Positions 26,917-38,783 of a stretch of 64,000 nucleotides of DNA are shown one piece after another. A program made the position numbers and the translations under genes. The notes beneath the pieces were generated by a model. It searched no databases. It had not been told where the DNA came from and saw only the letters and a program-made list of their open reading frames with translations. Numbering within the stretch: the first letter of the stretch is position 1; each line of letters begins with the position of its first letter. This DNA is from Hydractinia symbiolongicarpus (taxonomy: Eukaryota; Cnidaria; Hydrozoa; Anthoathecata; Hydractiniidae), in assembly GCF_029227915.1 (NCBI RefSeq), contig NC_079886.1:18824501-18888500 (forward strand), in the 5' to 3' direction.

Positions 26917-29900
26917 TTACAACTCGTCCAAACCAGGCATGGGATACTGACTAGCAAATTTGTTTACTTCTTCACGAAGAGATTTTATTTTAGATTGTAT
27001 TTCAGAATTAGAAGCTGATACCTCTTTGAAATCTTTTAAAGTTTCTAAACATGAAGAAATTCATAATAGTAGGTTAAATTTAAAACCCTTTGAAAAAGTT
27101 TTGACCAGCATTGAAACCGACGGTTTCTGTTTTTCTTGGAAGCAATTCCAATTTTTATTTTAGCCTCAGTTGGCATAGGGAAAATTTTGATTTCAGCTTT
27201 AGGAGATGCGAAGAAGGTATGAAGGTATGAACTTTACACTTGTTATTTTTGCTCTTTATGAATTTGTAATTAGTGAAGGCTACATTTTTGATTACAACGC
27301 ATCTATTGCTTAGCTTCCCAAATTTTTTACCCAAATCTCAGCCTTGGCCCTTAGCTACCAACTCGCTTGTTGATGAAAAAAAGAAACAAACAAAACATGT
27401 ATCCAGTGTCCAATTCTTTATGATGACTTACTTGACTTATCTTGGACGTCTAATGCAATCTCAACACCTTTGTCCAGCATTTTAATTACTTTTTTGAACT
27501 CTTCTTCTTTGAAGTTTCGTGACGTCATAGCAGGTGCACCTACATTGAAAAAAAATAAGAAGCTAACAAAATTTTTGTTTTGGCGACTTACAGAGTGCGC
27601 TTCAGGATTGCTTTTCTCATTATTGGCGGGTTACTTTGAGTCAAAAAAATTCCCTCCCAGAGGCCCCCCCCCCAATAGTGGCACTTGTATCCTCGCGAAT
27701 AGAAATATTTAGGGAAAAAATGGCATATTTAAATCTATCAGCAACAATAAAATAAGACAGAGAAATAAAAATATCATTTGATTATCAGTTTAGGATTAAT
27801 TGTATTTTAAAGTTTTGAACTTTATAAGAGTTTGACTGAGGTTGGACTGTACCTTCTCGGGGCTATACAAAATTACCGAAGGAAAATTAGGTTAAGAAGA
27901 TTTGAGCAACATATTTTCTAGTATAAGTTAACAACGACAAGATTAACAGTCACACATACGTACCTAACCGTAAGCCGCTCGGCTTCATCGCGCTCTTATC
28001 ACCAGGGACTGTGTTTTTATTTGCTGTGATGTAGGCCATATCTAACACGTGCTCAACACGTGCTCCGTCAATTCCCTGAACAAAAATAGAGATTGTAGTA
28101 CAGGTTACTGAATGAATGTTCACATGATAACATACTCAAAGCTGTTTTACCAATTCAAGCTGCAGCTTTTTATTTTATTTTAGTTTTTTAAACGTGCAAT
28201 GATTTTGATGCGTTATACGCACACAGACACCAAAGTACAATAAAGAAAAATGTAAAAGTAAGTAACTATGAGGCAAAAAGTGACAGAACTACACAGAAAA
28301 TTTCAATTTTTTTTACGATTTTTCTCAAAGATGGATATTTACCGATGCAAAATGTGTTGAATGATGTATAAAACATTGTTGAAGGCAAAATGAAAAATTT
28401 TTTTAAGACCTGGCAGACGCAGAAGGTGTGAAGGTATTCAAATACTCACTTTTGGTCTCAAATCAACCAACACAAGATGAGTGTCTGTCCCTCCTGAAAC
28501 CAAAACAAAACAAAAAAATCAAAACATTAATAATAACAAACCCTTTCAAAAGAGAATGAATCGCAACTTTAAAGTTTCTAAGAGAATAAAACTTACCAGA
28601 CACGATATCGTAGCCTCTAGTAGTTAGTTCGGTTGCCATGGTTTTAGCATTTTTCATTGTCTGTAACTGATACTCCCGGAACTGTGAAGTAGTGGCCTTC
28701 AAAAAAAGAATAGCTCAATATCACTCAGGAAGCAATATGATCGACGTTGTTATTTTACAATCGTGCGTTACAAAGAATGACGTACAATCGATGTCGTCAT
28801 CTTGGCCGTATGTTGTACGGGTGATGTACAATCTACAATCCACGTCATCTTGATGTCGTACGTTATACTGAATGACGAAGTGGACGAACCTGTTTAAGTG
28901 CCACCCCAACACCCGCCATGGAATGGTTGTGTGGGCCACCCTGTAGGCCAGGAAACACAGCTTCGTTTATCCGCTTATCCAAGTCGTACATTATTTCTTA
29001 AAAGATGTAGAAAAGAATGTCCTTTTAATTGTAGAATTTTCACTTCTATTATTTCCATGGTATTTTTAAGTTTACATTCACTCACTTACCTTTTCCCTTT
29101 TTATTAACAGAACGAACCCCTTTCCGATAAAATATCAATGAATGCCTAAAAAGTACGAAAGTATTTGAAAAAAAAATAAAATCAAGATGTGTAGTTACAG
29201 ACGCCATTATGAAGTTTAGCAGGTTTTAAATTTCGCTGTTTGCCGACTCCTTTCGTGTTCTGTGTACACCAAATAACATACCGAACACCACGTAAGCTTT
29301 TATGTGTAGTTGTAGTGACTACGTCAGCATGATCGAAAGGACTAGGAACGACCTGCAAAAAAAACATCAATGAGAAGACTACATTAACGACAGTTGCTAT
29401 GGCGACAGAAAACACATCATATAGCTAACAGTAGTAATGACGATAGTAGTTGGCATCATAACGTCAAAGATTTTACCGCATATACGGCAACAACCCACCC
29501 CCCTTACCCCTCACTTATCTTTGTTACTCACCCCTGCAGCAACAAGACCACTAATATGAGCCATGTCAGCCAGCAGGTAGGCGTTCGACCTTGAGCATAT
29601 CTACGAAAAGAAGGTGAAACAAAAACAGTGAATATGAGAAAAAGCCGCATCTTGGAAGTCAAGTAGTTATCAACACGATAATTTTCACAACAAAACTATG
29701 TGACAGCTATTCAACAGCCAAAAAAAGTAATTTCAAACCTCTTTAAATCTTTTATAGTCAATTAATCTTGAGTATGCGCTTGTGCCAGCAATAATTATTT
29801 TCGGACGATATAATGAAGCTAGCGACTCTAACTGGTCGTAATTTATCAGCCCGGTGTCTTCCTAAAAACAAATATCAGGTGACCTGTCGGTAGCTCGACG

Positions 29901-32900
29901 TAACATTTGTTAGCAATTGTGCAATTCGGATTTCCGCTTACAAAATGACACGCGTATCGTACGAAAACAAGTTGATGTAATTGGGCAAGCTTAATCTTTT
30001 TGGTCGGTAAGTTGGATTTAATTTAACTTTTTTTCGTATTAGGCTTATCACAAAATCAAACAAACAAAAGAATGTTAAGAATAGTTATCTTTTAAACCAA
30101 TCATTGAAAACCAAAATAATACGTTGCGTTACGATACGATACGATACGTTTTTTTTGTGTGGAAATCCAGCTTTAAAGTAAAAACACATGAGTAAAGTCC
30201 TAATACGCAGTCATTGGATCACCTGTTCCATTTAACATTATGAGGCAATGAAATTGAAGAAAAGAATTTAGCTTTAAAAAATTCATAACACAGCTGTCCG
30301 AATTGATTAGAAAACAAGGTTAAAAACTAAATTTTGCTAAAAATGTACCAAGGTTATCATGCTCAAAATGAGTTTTATACAGAATTTGTAAAAGTTCACA
30401 GCAAGATATACATTATTATTTTTGTTTCGCGCAGAAATTACATCGAGATTTTGCGAAGAAAACAAAAAGCAAGGGTAGAAAATGAAGAGTTCTTCCTTAT
30501 TTCCATTATTATTTATTGTTTTCACGCACGTGCTAGCAACGTGGCCAATCATTAACATTCGAAGAAGATTTAAAATCGAAACAGACGAACGAAACATCAA
30601 AAAACTTATTGAAGCATTAGAAGACGATTTTACCCATACCTGGATGTACCAAGATCTTTACAGCACACCTGATCAACTTGGCGTGACAGAAGAACGCGTG
30701 GAAAAAGCGCTCTCTAATGTGGGAAACGAACAGCGCCTAAATAACTTACTATTAAGAGCTTTACAAGGAGAAGAAGTGAAGCTAGTTATAATAGGAGGCT
30801 CGATATCGAAAGGGGCGCCGTTCTCTGAAGAAGGAAAGGGGAACATGGTGTATTTTAACGCAATCGAAGATTGGTGGAACAAAGTGATTGGTTCAGTTAC
30901 ACAATCCAGCATGTCTTCTGACAGCATCGCAATTGGTGGGGTAGGAACGGATTATTTTTCGTACTGTCTTCATACACACCTGGAAGAAGACAACAAAGCG
31001 AAACTTATACTATGGGAGCTTTCAGCTAACGACAGAGGGAGGTACGACAGCGCGCCCTTTCCACCAGGACAACCGTTGGAACAATTTACACGAAATGTGT
31101 TAACGCGAGTATCCAAGCCTACGCTGATGTACATACATTTCTTTCGAGGTCAGGACTACATGGGAGGGCAATGCAAGAATTGCGAAGACGAAGGTGGCGA
31201 CACGATCGCAAGTCATTACAATATCACGTCGTTAAGTTGGAGAAATTTCGTTCGCGACAGCATGGTGGCTAAAGAACCTCTCTTCCTTGAAAAAAGTATA
31301 TTCGCTGATGATAAACTTCATCCTAGTATATTAGGGCACGCACAGATGGCATACTTGATCATAAACCATTTGAAAAAAACATTTTTAAAATTTCTTAAGC
31401 AGAGTGCGTTGGATATTACGCGGAAATCAAAACAAGGAGTGGTCAATGAGGATGACATCGACCTGCCTGATATCATGTATCAAGACACATCAGCAGGAAA
31501 ACCACTTTGTTTTACCTACTTCAAATATAATTCGAACGAACCAAAGGAAAGTTTATTAGTAGAATATAAAAAACAAGATGGCTACCGATTTAACATCTTT
31601 AAACAATTTAAAATACGGGAAGATAAATTAGGCGGAATGCAAACCAAGCTGGCACAGAAAGAACTTCAAGTTGCATTTGATCTACCAACAAACTATTCAA
31701 AGCTTGCAATTATTACACATGGCGGTACAGGAGGGGCGCAAATATCGCTAGATCGTTTTACGCCAGTATTGGTAGAAACAGATAACTACACCATGGGGAC
31801 TAAGCTCCAGGTGATTAGAAAAGACTTGAAAACAGGAAAGCATGTTTTGAATGTGAAGTCGATGAACAATGGGTTTGCATTGTGTGGAATTGCTGTGATA
31901 TGATAGGAAAATATGAGAGGTGCACAAAAATATCCGGACGCTTTTACATGTATAATAACGTAGATCAGTTAAAAATGTTTTATAACACAATAACCAATAA
32001 AATGTTTACGTAATAAATTCGCAATGTATACAAAAATAAAAAAAATGATCCGGCATGCATTCAGATTTTATTAGTAGTTTTGTGTATTAAAACAAAAAAT
32101 TATACAGAAGATGAGCAACTTTACCAATTCAGCGTCATGCAGAAAATGAGCAATTATACGTCGCCAAAAATTATGTTTGCACAGGCCTCCTTAATGTAGG
32201 ACGTAAGATAGGAACGTAGATACAAACGAAAAGGGGAACGCAATGTTTTCAGCCCTTTAATATCAGGAGTATAAAATGCACCTATGGGGAAAGAAGATGA
32301 AGAATCGCAAAGCGTAGCAAAAAACTCTGTGAAAGTGACACCATTATTTAGTATTGTGTGGTTCAAAGAAGTTATTATGAAGAATTATATACTCCTCTTA
32401 TTTACACTACCCTATTTTTATTGCGAACTAATCCACAAATCATCACTTAAAAATACTATTGATAGTCCACAAGAATATCAAGACAAAATAAAAAAGTTAA
32501 TTGAAGAACTTGATACAGATTTTACAAAATATTGGACATATAAAGATTTATTTAACAAGCCTGAACACCTGGGTGTCTCATCTGAACGTGTCCAGAGAGC
32601 GTTAAAAAATTTAGGAAACGAGAAACGCCTGAAGAGGTTGCTCATAAAAGCATTGAACGGAGAAAAAATCAGACTGGTCACTATTGGTGGCTCTATTACC
32701 AAAGGAGCTCCGTTCGCTGAAAAAGGGAACGGTTATAGAGTGTATTTTAATGCAATACGTAATTGGTGGAACAGAATATTCACTCCTTTAACCAGATCGA
32801 GGATGGCTTCTAGAAGCATTTCCATTGGTGGTGTAGGGACTGATTATTTTTCGTATTGCTTGAACACACATTTACGTGAAGACGAAAAACCTAAGTTAAT

Positions 32901-35900
32901 CTTATGGGAACTGTCAGCGAACGACAGAGGACGATACGACGATAAACCGTTTCCCACGGGGCAACCTTTAGAACAATTCACACGAAATGTTTTGAATCGC
33001 ATCTCACAACCGGCATTGCTGTATATACATTTCTTCCGCGGTCACGATTATTTGGACGGTAAGTGCAAAAATTTAGAAGGTGAAGGTGGAGACGTGGTGG
33101 CAAGACACTACAACATTGCGTCGATTAGTTGGCGCAACTTTGTTTGTCAAAGTATGAAAGACAGAGTTGAACTTTTCCTTGCCAAGAACACGTTCTCCTA
33201 TGACCAACTGCATCCAAGCATCTTGGGTCATGCTCAGATGGCATTTCTCATCATAAACCATCTAAAGAACAGCTTCCTCCGCATGTTGAAATCGCATGCT
33301 TTAAACGTTCCTTCTCTAGCATTATTCCAGCAACAGACATTTATACAAGGTGATATAACATTGCCAAAACCACTCTACCATGAGACCACATTCAATAAAC
33401 CATTATGCTTCACATATTTCCGATATAACGACTACGAACCAAACAATACGCTGGCAGTAAATATCATAAGACACGATGATTTCAAATTAAACATATTTAA
33501 AAAATTCAAAATACGGACTGACAAACTAGGAGGAATGCAAACATATCTCGCAGAACAGTTATTACAAGTCGCAATCCAATTACCTGCTCCCTACGCACGT
33601 TTAGTTGCTATAACACATGCGGGGACAGGCAACGGACAAGTATGGTTGGATCAAGATACACCTGTTCTTATAAACAGTGACAAATATACAATGGGATCCA
33701 AAGTGGATTTAATCACAACGAATGTCAACGCTGGTAATCATACTTTGAATGTGCTGTCTATGAAAAATGGATTTGCATTCTGTGGAATCGCTGTCTTATG
33801 AAAATGTGTAACATTGGTTGTTTTTCATCATTTACTATATTTTTCCTACAGCACTTTTGAAATTCTAGCTATATATCTTATTCTTAACAGTTTTGGCGCG
33901 TGTTAATTTTCGCGCAGTCTCGCGAAAAAGTTTGTTAGTACTCGAAATTTAGCACAGAAATTACACGCAAAATGTTTTGTCCAAAAATTAATACGCACGA
34001 GAATATTTTTTTAAGAAGCAAACTGATCATTGAAAAGAGTTGTTATTCTAATTTTTACTATTTTTTCCTTGCTAATTGTGGGGTAATTTGAACCTGCGCA
34101 AAACTAAATACGCGGGAAGGACGTTCCTATTGTTATTGCGCGAAAATTAATGCGCGCGGTTATAAGCTTTTCACTGCGAGAAAATTAGCACGAATAAGGT
34201 ACAATAACATTAATAAATGATTTTTAATCATAATAAATTTTAAATCTTAAATGCTTTTTCGGGATACCCAGGCGATAAAAATTATTTCCCAGTTCACAAA
34301 AAAATCGTTTTCTTTCTTACGTCTAGTCTGTATGGCATCGATTCGAAATACTTCGAAGTTGCTGAAACTCTTTTGGTGTCTGTCATAAAACCATGCGATA
34401 AACTAAAAAAACGGCAGTGTGATCGCATGGAAGAAATATAAAATAAAGACTGGAGTATAGATTCTATCTTACTGTCCTCCATGCGGCAGATCTAATCCCA
34501 TGATTCTGTCATGGACATTTAATAAGCCAGTGTACACAGAAAAATTCGCTGGAACTCCTATAAAGTAAATAAATTTTTAAGCGCAACCCATTTTTATTGT
34601 CAGAAGTTTTCGCAGAAAAAAAATTTCGCGGTTTCGTTTTTTTTTTTAAAAAAATCACACAATTAGATTCCACGAAATATCAAGTTTTTTTGCATACCGC
34701 AATAATAAACTACGCAAAACATTTACACCGCGAAATTTTATTGCGTGAAAATTGAAAGTTTTAACCAGGAAAATAAATTTCGCAATATTCTTCATCTTTT
34801 TTTACCCGATCATGACATCACTTAAAAGAGTAAAAGGTAGTAGTACTAAAAAAAATTAGGGAAAATTTCTAACTCTATTTTGTTAAAATATAATTTTTTA
34901 AAAAAGGTGAAAATTAATTCCGATAAAATGCAAAACTTTCGTGGTTTTTTCAAATCACACAATTTTCTTCCTGTAAAAATTTCTGACATCGCGGTGCATT
35001 AGTCAAAATAAATTTTTACATTCATCAAGAACACACATCAGTAATTTTGTGTGTGTGTGTGTGTGTGTTGCCGTGTCATATGTCATAGCACACCTCTGCT
35101 CGTAAAAGCTTGCGTAAACAGCACCTCGTCTAGTAATAGGTGTTCATTATTAAAAGGAAAATTTTACAATAAGCCCTTAGTGCCTAAATAGTGCCCACAC
35201 ATGGGAAAAACGGGTACTCGGATACACAAAACTGCTTTTCATTACACAGCATTTACATACATACGCAGATAATCATAAAACAAACTGAAATCGATTTGGA
35301 TTTTGATTTACTCAGATATTTCTCTGAAATTTGCATTAACCCTAACCCTAAACAGGGAAGAAACGGTACCTGCTCCTGATGACGGCCGTTTTGGCAAGCC
35401 GATCATTCTCGTTGTTTCGGCAGTCTACACCTATCGTTTTTCTTCCGTTCTGTTTCATTCCATTTTGAGTAAAAATACTTTTACTTTAATTGCATAACGT
35501 TAAGGCGCGCTAATTTTTACAATTTCCAAACGTTGATAATTTGTTTTTTTGAACAAACGGGTTGCTGGACGAAAAGAAACGCAATAACTCGTTTACCTAC
35601 AGGCACTATTTCCGCAACTTTATACTATAAATACAATAAGCCTTTAGTGCCTAAATAGTGCCCACACATGGGAAAAAAGGGTACTTCTCTGAAATTTGCA
35701 TTATAAAAAAAGAAAACAAAAATGAATTAAACAAAAACTTTTTAAATCTTTCCAGGGATCGACACACGGTCGTACAGTTAAAAGACCGGTTTTTTGACAT
35801 AAAATATACTTACCAGAGTACACTTGCACATTTACACCCCAATCATCTGGATTTAACCGGAAAGCTTCTAGAGCTCTTTTCTGGACCAGCTCTTCAATTT

Positions 35901-38783
35901 CATCGATCACTTCATTTCCACCATAATATCTAGAATAACATAAAGAATGAAAAACCTTCCAGCAAGAGCAGAGTAACATAGCAACAAGAAAATAACAATA
36001 CCTTGCACCGGGGTATCCTTCTGAATATTTGTTATTTAAACAACTTCCCATTGCTTCTATGGCTGCTCTGCTGCAAAAATTCTAAAACATATATTTTAAA
36101 ATACTATCTAAAACTGGTATCTGTTTAATCGCATGCTAAAACCAAATCAAGTTTTTGCAATATGACACATTGTGAATATAATAATTACTTTTAATATATT
36201 CAACTTTATACATATTCAGGACAGCGATTACATTGAAATCTCTATATATAAGTATAGCTACAGTAAAAAAAAAGCCTAAAAGTGTTCCTCATTTCCACCA
36301 TAAAAAACATATACAACAAAAATTGAAAAAAATTCTAACTGTAAGCAAATTTATTTTAGTAAATTTATATTAGTAAATTTATATTAGTAAATTTGATTCA
36401 AATCATGCTTTAAACATACAGTTAACTCCTGGTAACTCAAAACTCCAGGGGACCAAGGAAAATGTTTCGACTTGAAGAATATTTGAGTTAAACAAAGCTC
36501 CTGTTAAGTCGAATTTTGTCAAAAATGATATTATAGATTGCGTTAAAGCGATAAAGTTTAAGGGACCCAGATTATGAAAGTTTGAGTTATCCAGTGTTAG
36601 AGTTACCTGGACATAACTGTATGGCTCGTTTTAACAACATATCCCTTCTCTTTGCAGAAAACATGAGAATTTGGAATGTGAAGTATGGTAATAAACACGT
36701 ACTAAAAAAGAAAGGGTTTTTATTAAACATATATACCTCTGATGCTATCAATTCCAATCCTTCAACTTGACGTCGTTTTTCCCTTCTTATTAAGTTATAC
36801 ATTTCTGGGTCATCGTCTTTAAGAGATTCGTTTCCTGTCCATGCCTGTGAAACATGTCGACTTACTGACAAACAACGTTTTGAGTGCACATTCTAAAAAA
36901 TTCCAAGATTGTAAAATCAAAATTAATTCACAAGAGTAAAATGAGTCAGCTTAGACATTGCTGTTCTTAATTGGGCAAATCCTGTCTTCTAAACCTGTTT
37001 AAGGCGTAAAATCTCTGTCTGGTTTTGCAGGGCATCCTTATGGTTTTTACTGCAGGTTGTTAAAATATAACCTATATTTTCTTCACGTGTCTAATTTATC
37101 CGAAATTGAGAAAGGCTTTTACAGTTACATATTTTTTCTTGTATTACATTGGTATATACATTGGTAATCAACACTCAAACAAGGATGAAAACATCCTACC
37201 TTTAACCCAGACTTTCACCTTTATCAGAAGAACATTTAAAAAAAGTCACTGCCAATCAAAGGGAAAAAGCCAGAGTGCTAGAGGCTAGAGGGTGTGCTGG
37301 TTGCTATTTTTTATATAAGAGTGTTTAACCCAACCCTCCACTTGATACTGAAACCAACAAATTTTATAAATCTTGTGAAATCAATGAGAAAGAAAAGAAG
37401 TGCCAGTACAACGAACATGTGGTGAATAGATAGATGTGCATATTTTACATGGCTAGCCTCACAAATATCGAGGGATATACCCTGTCTATTATTTGCAGGG
37501 GGGGGGGGGGGGCATGGCGTAGATGGAGAGTCCTAGAGTATTTAATTCTCATTTTGAGCTACGCAGACCCAATTAGAGCCCGCGCTCTACTAGACAACTC
37601 CCGGCAACATCCAACGGCCCACACAGTGTGCCATCTTCCCAATTTCCCTCACATGGCTTGGGTTAACCCGGGGCTATGGTAACATTCACTAGCCCATGTT
37701 GAATCACCGTCAAGAGGAATCGAACCCCGGTCTCCCGCACAGAGTACGAGAGCTATAACCACTAATCTACGGCACCACAATATCGAGCATGACAGTTTCA
37801 TGCCAGTTGTGTTTGCTTCCTGGTGGAATGGATAGAGATTGTTGCTTGTTCTTGAAACAATTAGGTGAGATTGAAAGTGCCTGTGAGTGTGATACACTTT
37901 GTTACAAATTATACTTACATTCTTTCCTCATAATAATTCAAGCAAAATAAAATCAAAATTTTTTTTTTTAGTCCTCTTAAATAAACGATTGGTTATAATT
38001 TAATAATGTATGCTCATAATTATTGCATCATAAATCAGAAGTAGTAATAAATTTAGAATATAAAAGTTATAAAACATTTTATGGACCACCATTTGACTGA
38101 TACAAACTAGCCACCACCATCTCTCTGTGCCAAAAATAACTAATAAATAACAAAACTTTTTGGAAAATGTTTATTCATCATTCTAGGTTATTATTACAAT
38201 AAAGTTTGTGATAGAGCTATGTTTAATAGTTGTATTTACTAACTTATCCTTGTATGGCATTTGGGTCGGCAATTGCAGAGTACCAACCTAAATTAAGTAC
38301 AAAGGCTAAACTGCCTTTGTACTTTACACTAATGACCGCAAAAATGTTGTTGACGCTTTTTCTAGTTTTTTTCCAATGAATGAGTTGTTATGATGAACAT
38401 AAAGCAATTAAATTCTTTTGCAGTAATGTTAAGAACCATTTACAAATTCTTACTCATATACATATATAAAAAAAATTAAGTCAAAGTCCCTTGATTGGAA
38501 ATATCAAGTAGAAAAATATAGCCACACGCTATATATACCCAAATTGAATGGAAGGGTTAGCATTGGAATTTCAGGAAATCCGAAGGGGTTGCATGGACTA
38601 AACTGTTTGTAGAGAACACTTAATGCAATTAAATTATTATTTTGCATACTAGCTACAGTGAAAAAGAAACTTGATTCAGGAAATAAAAAATATAAAAACA
38701 ATCAATAATGATAAAAATAACCAAATAAATACCTTCAAAAGAGTGCTACTTAATCTACTGTATTGTTTAAGCAAAGCAGCCAT
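26917..38783 (-). CDS. SHMT2: Serine hydroxymethyltransferase, mitochondrial
   Basis: PLP enzyme converting serine and tetrahydrofolate to glycine and methylene-THF. Sixteen exons: 38733-38783, 36737-36892, 36002-36081, 35814-35929, 34473-34557, 34321-34402, 29739-29861, 29532-29600, 29282-29352, 29090-29145, 28890-28996, 28597-28696, 28450-28493, 27964-28075, 27432-27539, 26917-27044. The sum is 1,488 nt, or 495 residues, in perfect phase. Visible landmarks: [90 protein letters not shown] (Schiff-base Lys at 272), [26 protein letters not shown] and PMPGLDEL at the end. The basic, Ser/Arg/Leu-rich first 35 residues ([17 protein letters not shown]...) look like a mitochondrial targeting peptide, which favours SHMT2. 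Intron 6 hosts two genes on the opposite strand. Confidence 0.97.
30482..31903 (+). CDS. Secreted SGNH-hydrolase-like protein 1, intronless, nested in SHMT2 intron 6
   Basis: 473 residues in one exon, antisense to SHMT2. A signal peptide ([14 protein letters not shown]) precedes a SGNH/GDSL-type core: [12 protein letters not shown] (nucleophile Ser about 107), [11 protein letters not shown] (Gly about 155), [11 protein letters not shown] (Asn about 183), and [15 protein letters not shown] (Asp 277-x-x-His 280). This is the full S-G-N-H set, so it is probably active. SGNH enzymes hydrolyse or transfer ester groups, often O-acetyl groups on glycans, but the substrate here is unknown. About 170 C-terminal residues follow, predicted extracellular (several NxT/NxS sites), in a domain I cannot name. 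A tandem paralogue starts 474 bp downstream. The start is the Met that opens the signal peptide. Confidence 0.87.
   Translation: MKSSSLFPLLFIVFTHVLATWPIINIRRRFKIETDERNIKKLIEALEDDFTHTWMYQDLYSTPDQLGVTEERVEKALSNVGNEQRLNNLLLRALQGEEVKLVIIGGSISKGAPFSEEGKGNMVYFNAIEDWWNKVIGSVTQSSMSSDSIAIGGVGTDYFSYCLHTHLEEDNKAKLILWELSANDRGRYDSAPFPPGQPLEQFTRNVLTRVSKPTLMYIHFFRGQDYMGGQCKNCEDEGGDTIASHYNITSLSWRNFVRDSMVAKEPLFLEKSIFADDKLHPSILGHAQMAYLIINHLKKTFLKFLKQSALDITRKSKQGVVNEDDIDLPDIMYQDTSAGKPLCFTYFKYNSNEPKESLLVEYKKQDGYRFNIFKQFKIREDKLGGMQTKLAQKELQVAFDLPTNYSKLAIITHGGTGGAQISLDRFTPVLVETDNYTMGTKLQVIRKDLKTGKHVLNVKSMNNGFALCGIAVI
31904..32376 (+). other. Spacer between the two SGNH genes
   Basis: Contains AATAAA-like motifs near 31993-32015 that may end the first transcript, and the promoter of the second gene. 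The reading frame of the second gene stays open upstream to 32284, but those 31 codons lack paralogue support. Confidence 0.4.
32377..33801 (+). CDS. Secreted SGNH-hydrolase-like protein 2, tandem paralogue
   Basis: 474 residues in one exon, collinear with the upstream copy and plainly a duplicate. I chose the Met at 32377 ([16 protein letters not shown]) because it opens a signal peptide and gives a length within one residue of the paralogue. The frame would also allow an earlier Met at 32284. Catalytic positions are kept: [12 protein letters not shown] (Ser about 106), [22 protein letters not shown] (Asn about 182), and [14 protein letters not shown] (Asp 276, His 279). One Cys of the CKNC motif of copy 1 is Leu here (CKNL). 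The unknown C-terminal domain is kept too ([24 protein letters not shown]). Like copy 1 it is antisense within SHMT2 intron 6. Confidence 0.87.
   Translation: MKNYILLLFTLPYFYCELIHKSSLKNTIDSPQEYQDKIKKLIEELDTDFTKYWTYKDLFNKPEHLGVSSERVQRALKNLGNEKRLKRLLIKALNGEKIRLVTIGGSITKGAPFAEKGNGYRVYFNAIRNWWNRIFTPLTRSRMASRSISIGGVGTDYFSYCLNTHLREDEKPKLILWELSANDRGRYDDKPFPTGQPLEQFTRNVLNRISQPALLYIHFFRGHDYLDGKCKNLEGEGGDVVARHYNIASISWRNFVCQSMKDRVELFLAKNTFSYDQLHPSILGHAQMAFLIINHLKNSFLRMLKSHALNVPSLALFQQQTFIQGDITLPKPLYHETTFNKPLCFTYFRYNDYEPNNTLAVNIIRHDDFKLNIFKKFKIRTDKLGGMQTYLAEQLLQVAIQLPAPYARLVAITHAGTGNGQVWLDQDTPVLINSDKYTMGSKVDLITTNVNAGNHTLNVLSMKNGFAFCGIAVL
33888..34165. repeat. CG-rich inverted-repeat element in SHMT2 intron 6
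   Basis: Left GCGCGTGTTAATTTTCGCGC (about 33897-33917) recurs inverted at about 34137-34158, and similar 'cgcgaaaatt' blocks lie between. Related blocks appear at 34610-34790 in intron 4. It looks like a small fold-back element. I could not define target duplications. Confidence 0.5.
35043..35068. repeat. GT microsatellite
   Basis: A run of about 12 GT units in SHMT2 intron 4. Confidence 0.85.
35168..35686. repeat. Direct repeat pair in SHMT2 intron 4
   Basis: A block of about 49 bp, containing 'tagtgcctaaatagtgcc' and 'cacacatgggaaaaa', occurs at 35168-35216 and again at 35636-35684. The phrase 'tctctgaaatttgcatta' also occurs twice (35321 and 35685). This may be a local duplication or the paired ends of an element of about 0.5 kb. 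Confidence 0.7.
37425..37785 (-). mobile_element. tRNA-derived SINE, family 1, copy d (full length)
   Basis: The best copy of the family. On the minus strand the head at 37785 carries an A box (TTAGTGGTTATAGCTC) and a perfect B box (GGGGTTCGATTCC). The conserved body follows, and the 3' tail has TAGATAGATAG-type repeats at 37425-37436. A 14-base G run at 37498-37511 interrupts the 3' part. It lies in SHMT2 intron 1. Confidence 0.88.

Noticed and set aside
32284-32376. Upstream start for the second SGNH gene, adding 31 residues
   Set aside because: The downstream Met opens a signal peptide and matches the paralogue length; the extension would bury the signal peptide.
35337-35356. CCCTAA-type telomere repeats
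   Set aside because: Only about two units ('aaccctaaccctaaa'). Too short to be an interstitial telomere and expected by chance in AT-rich DNA.
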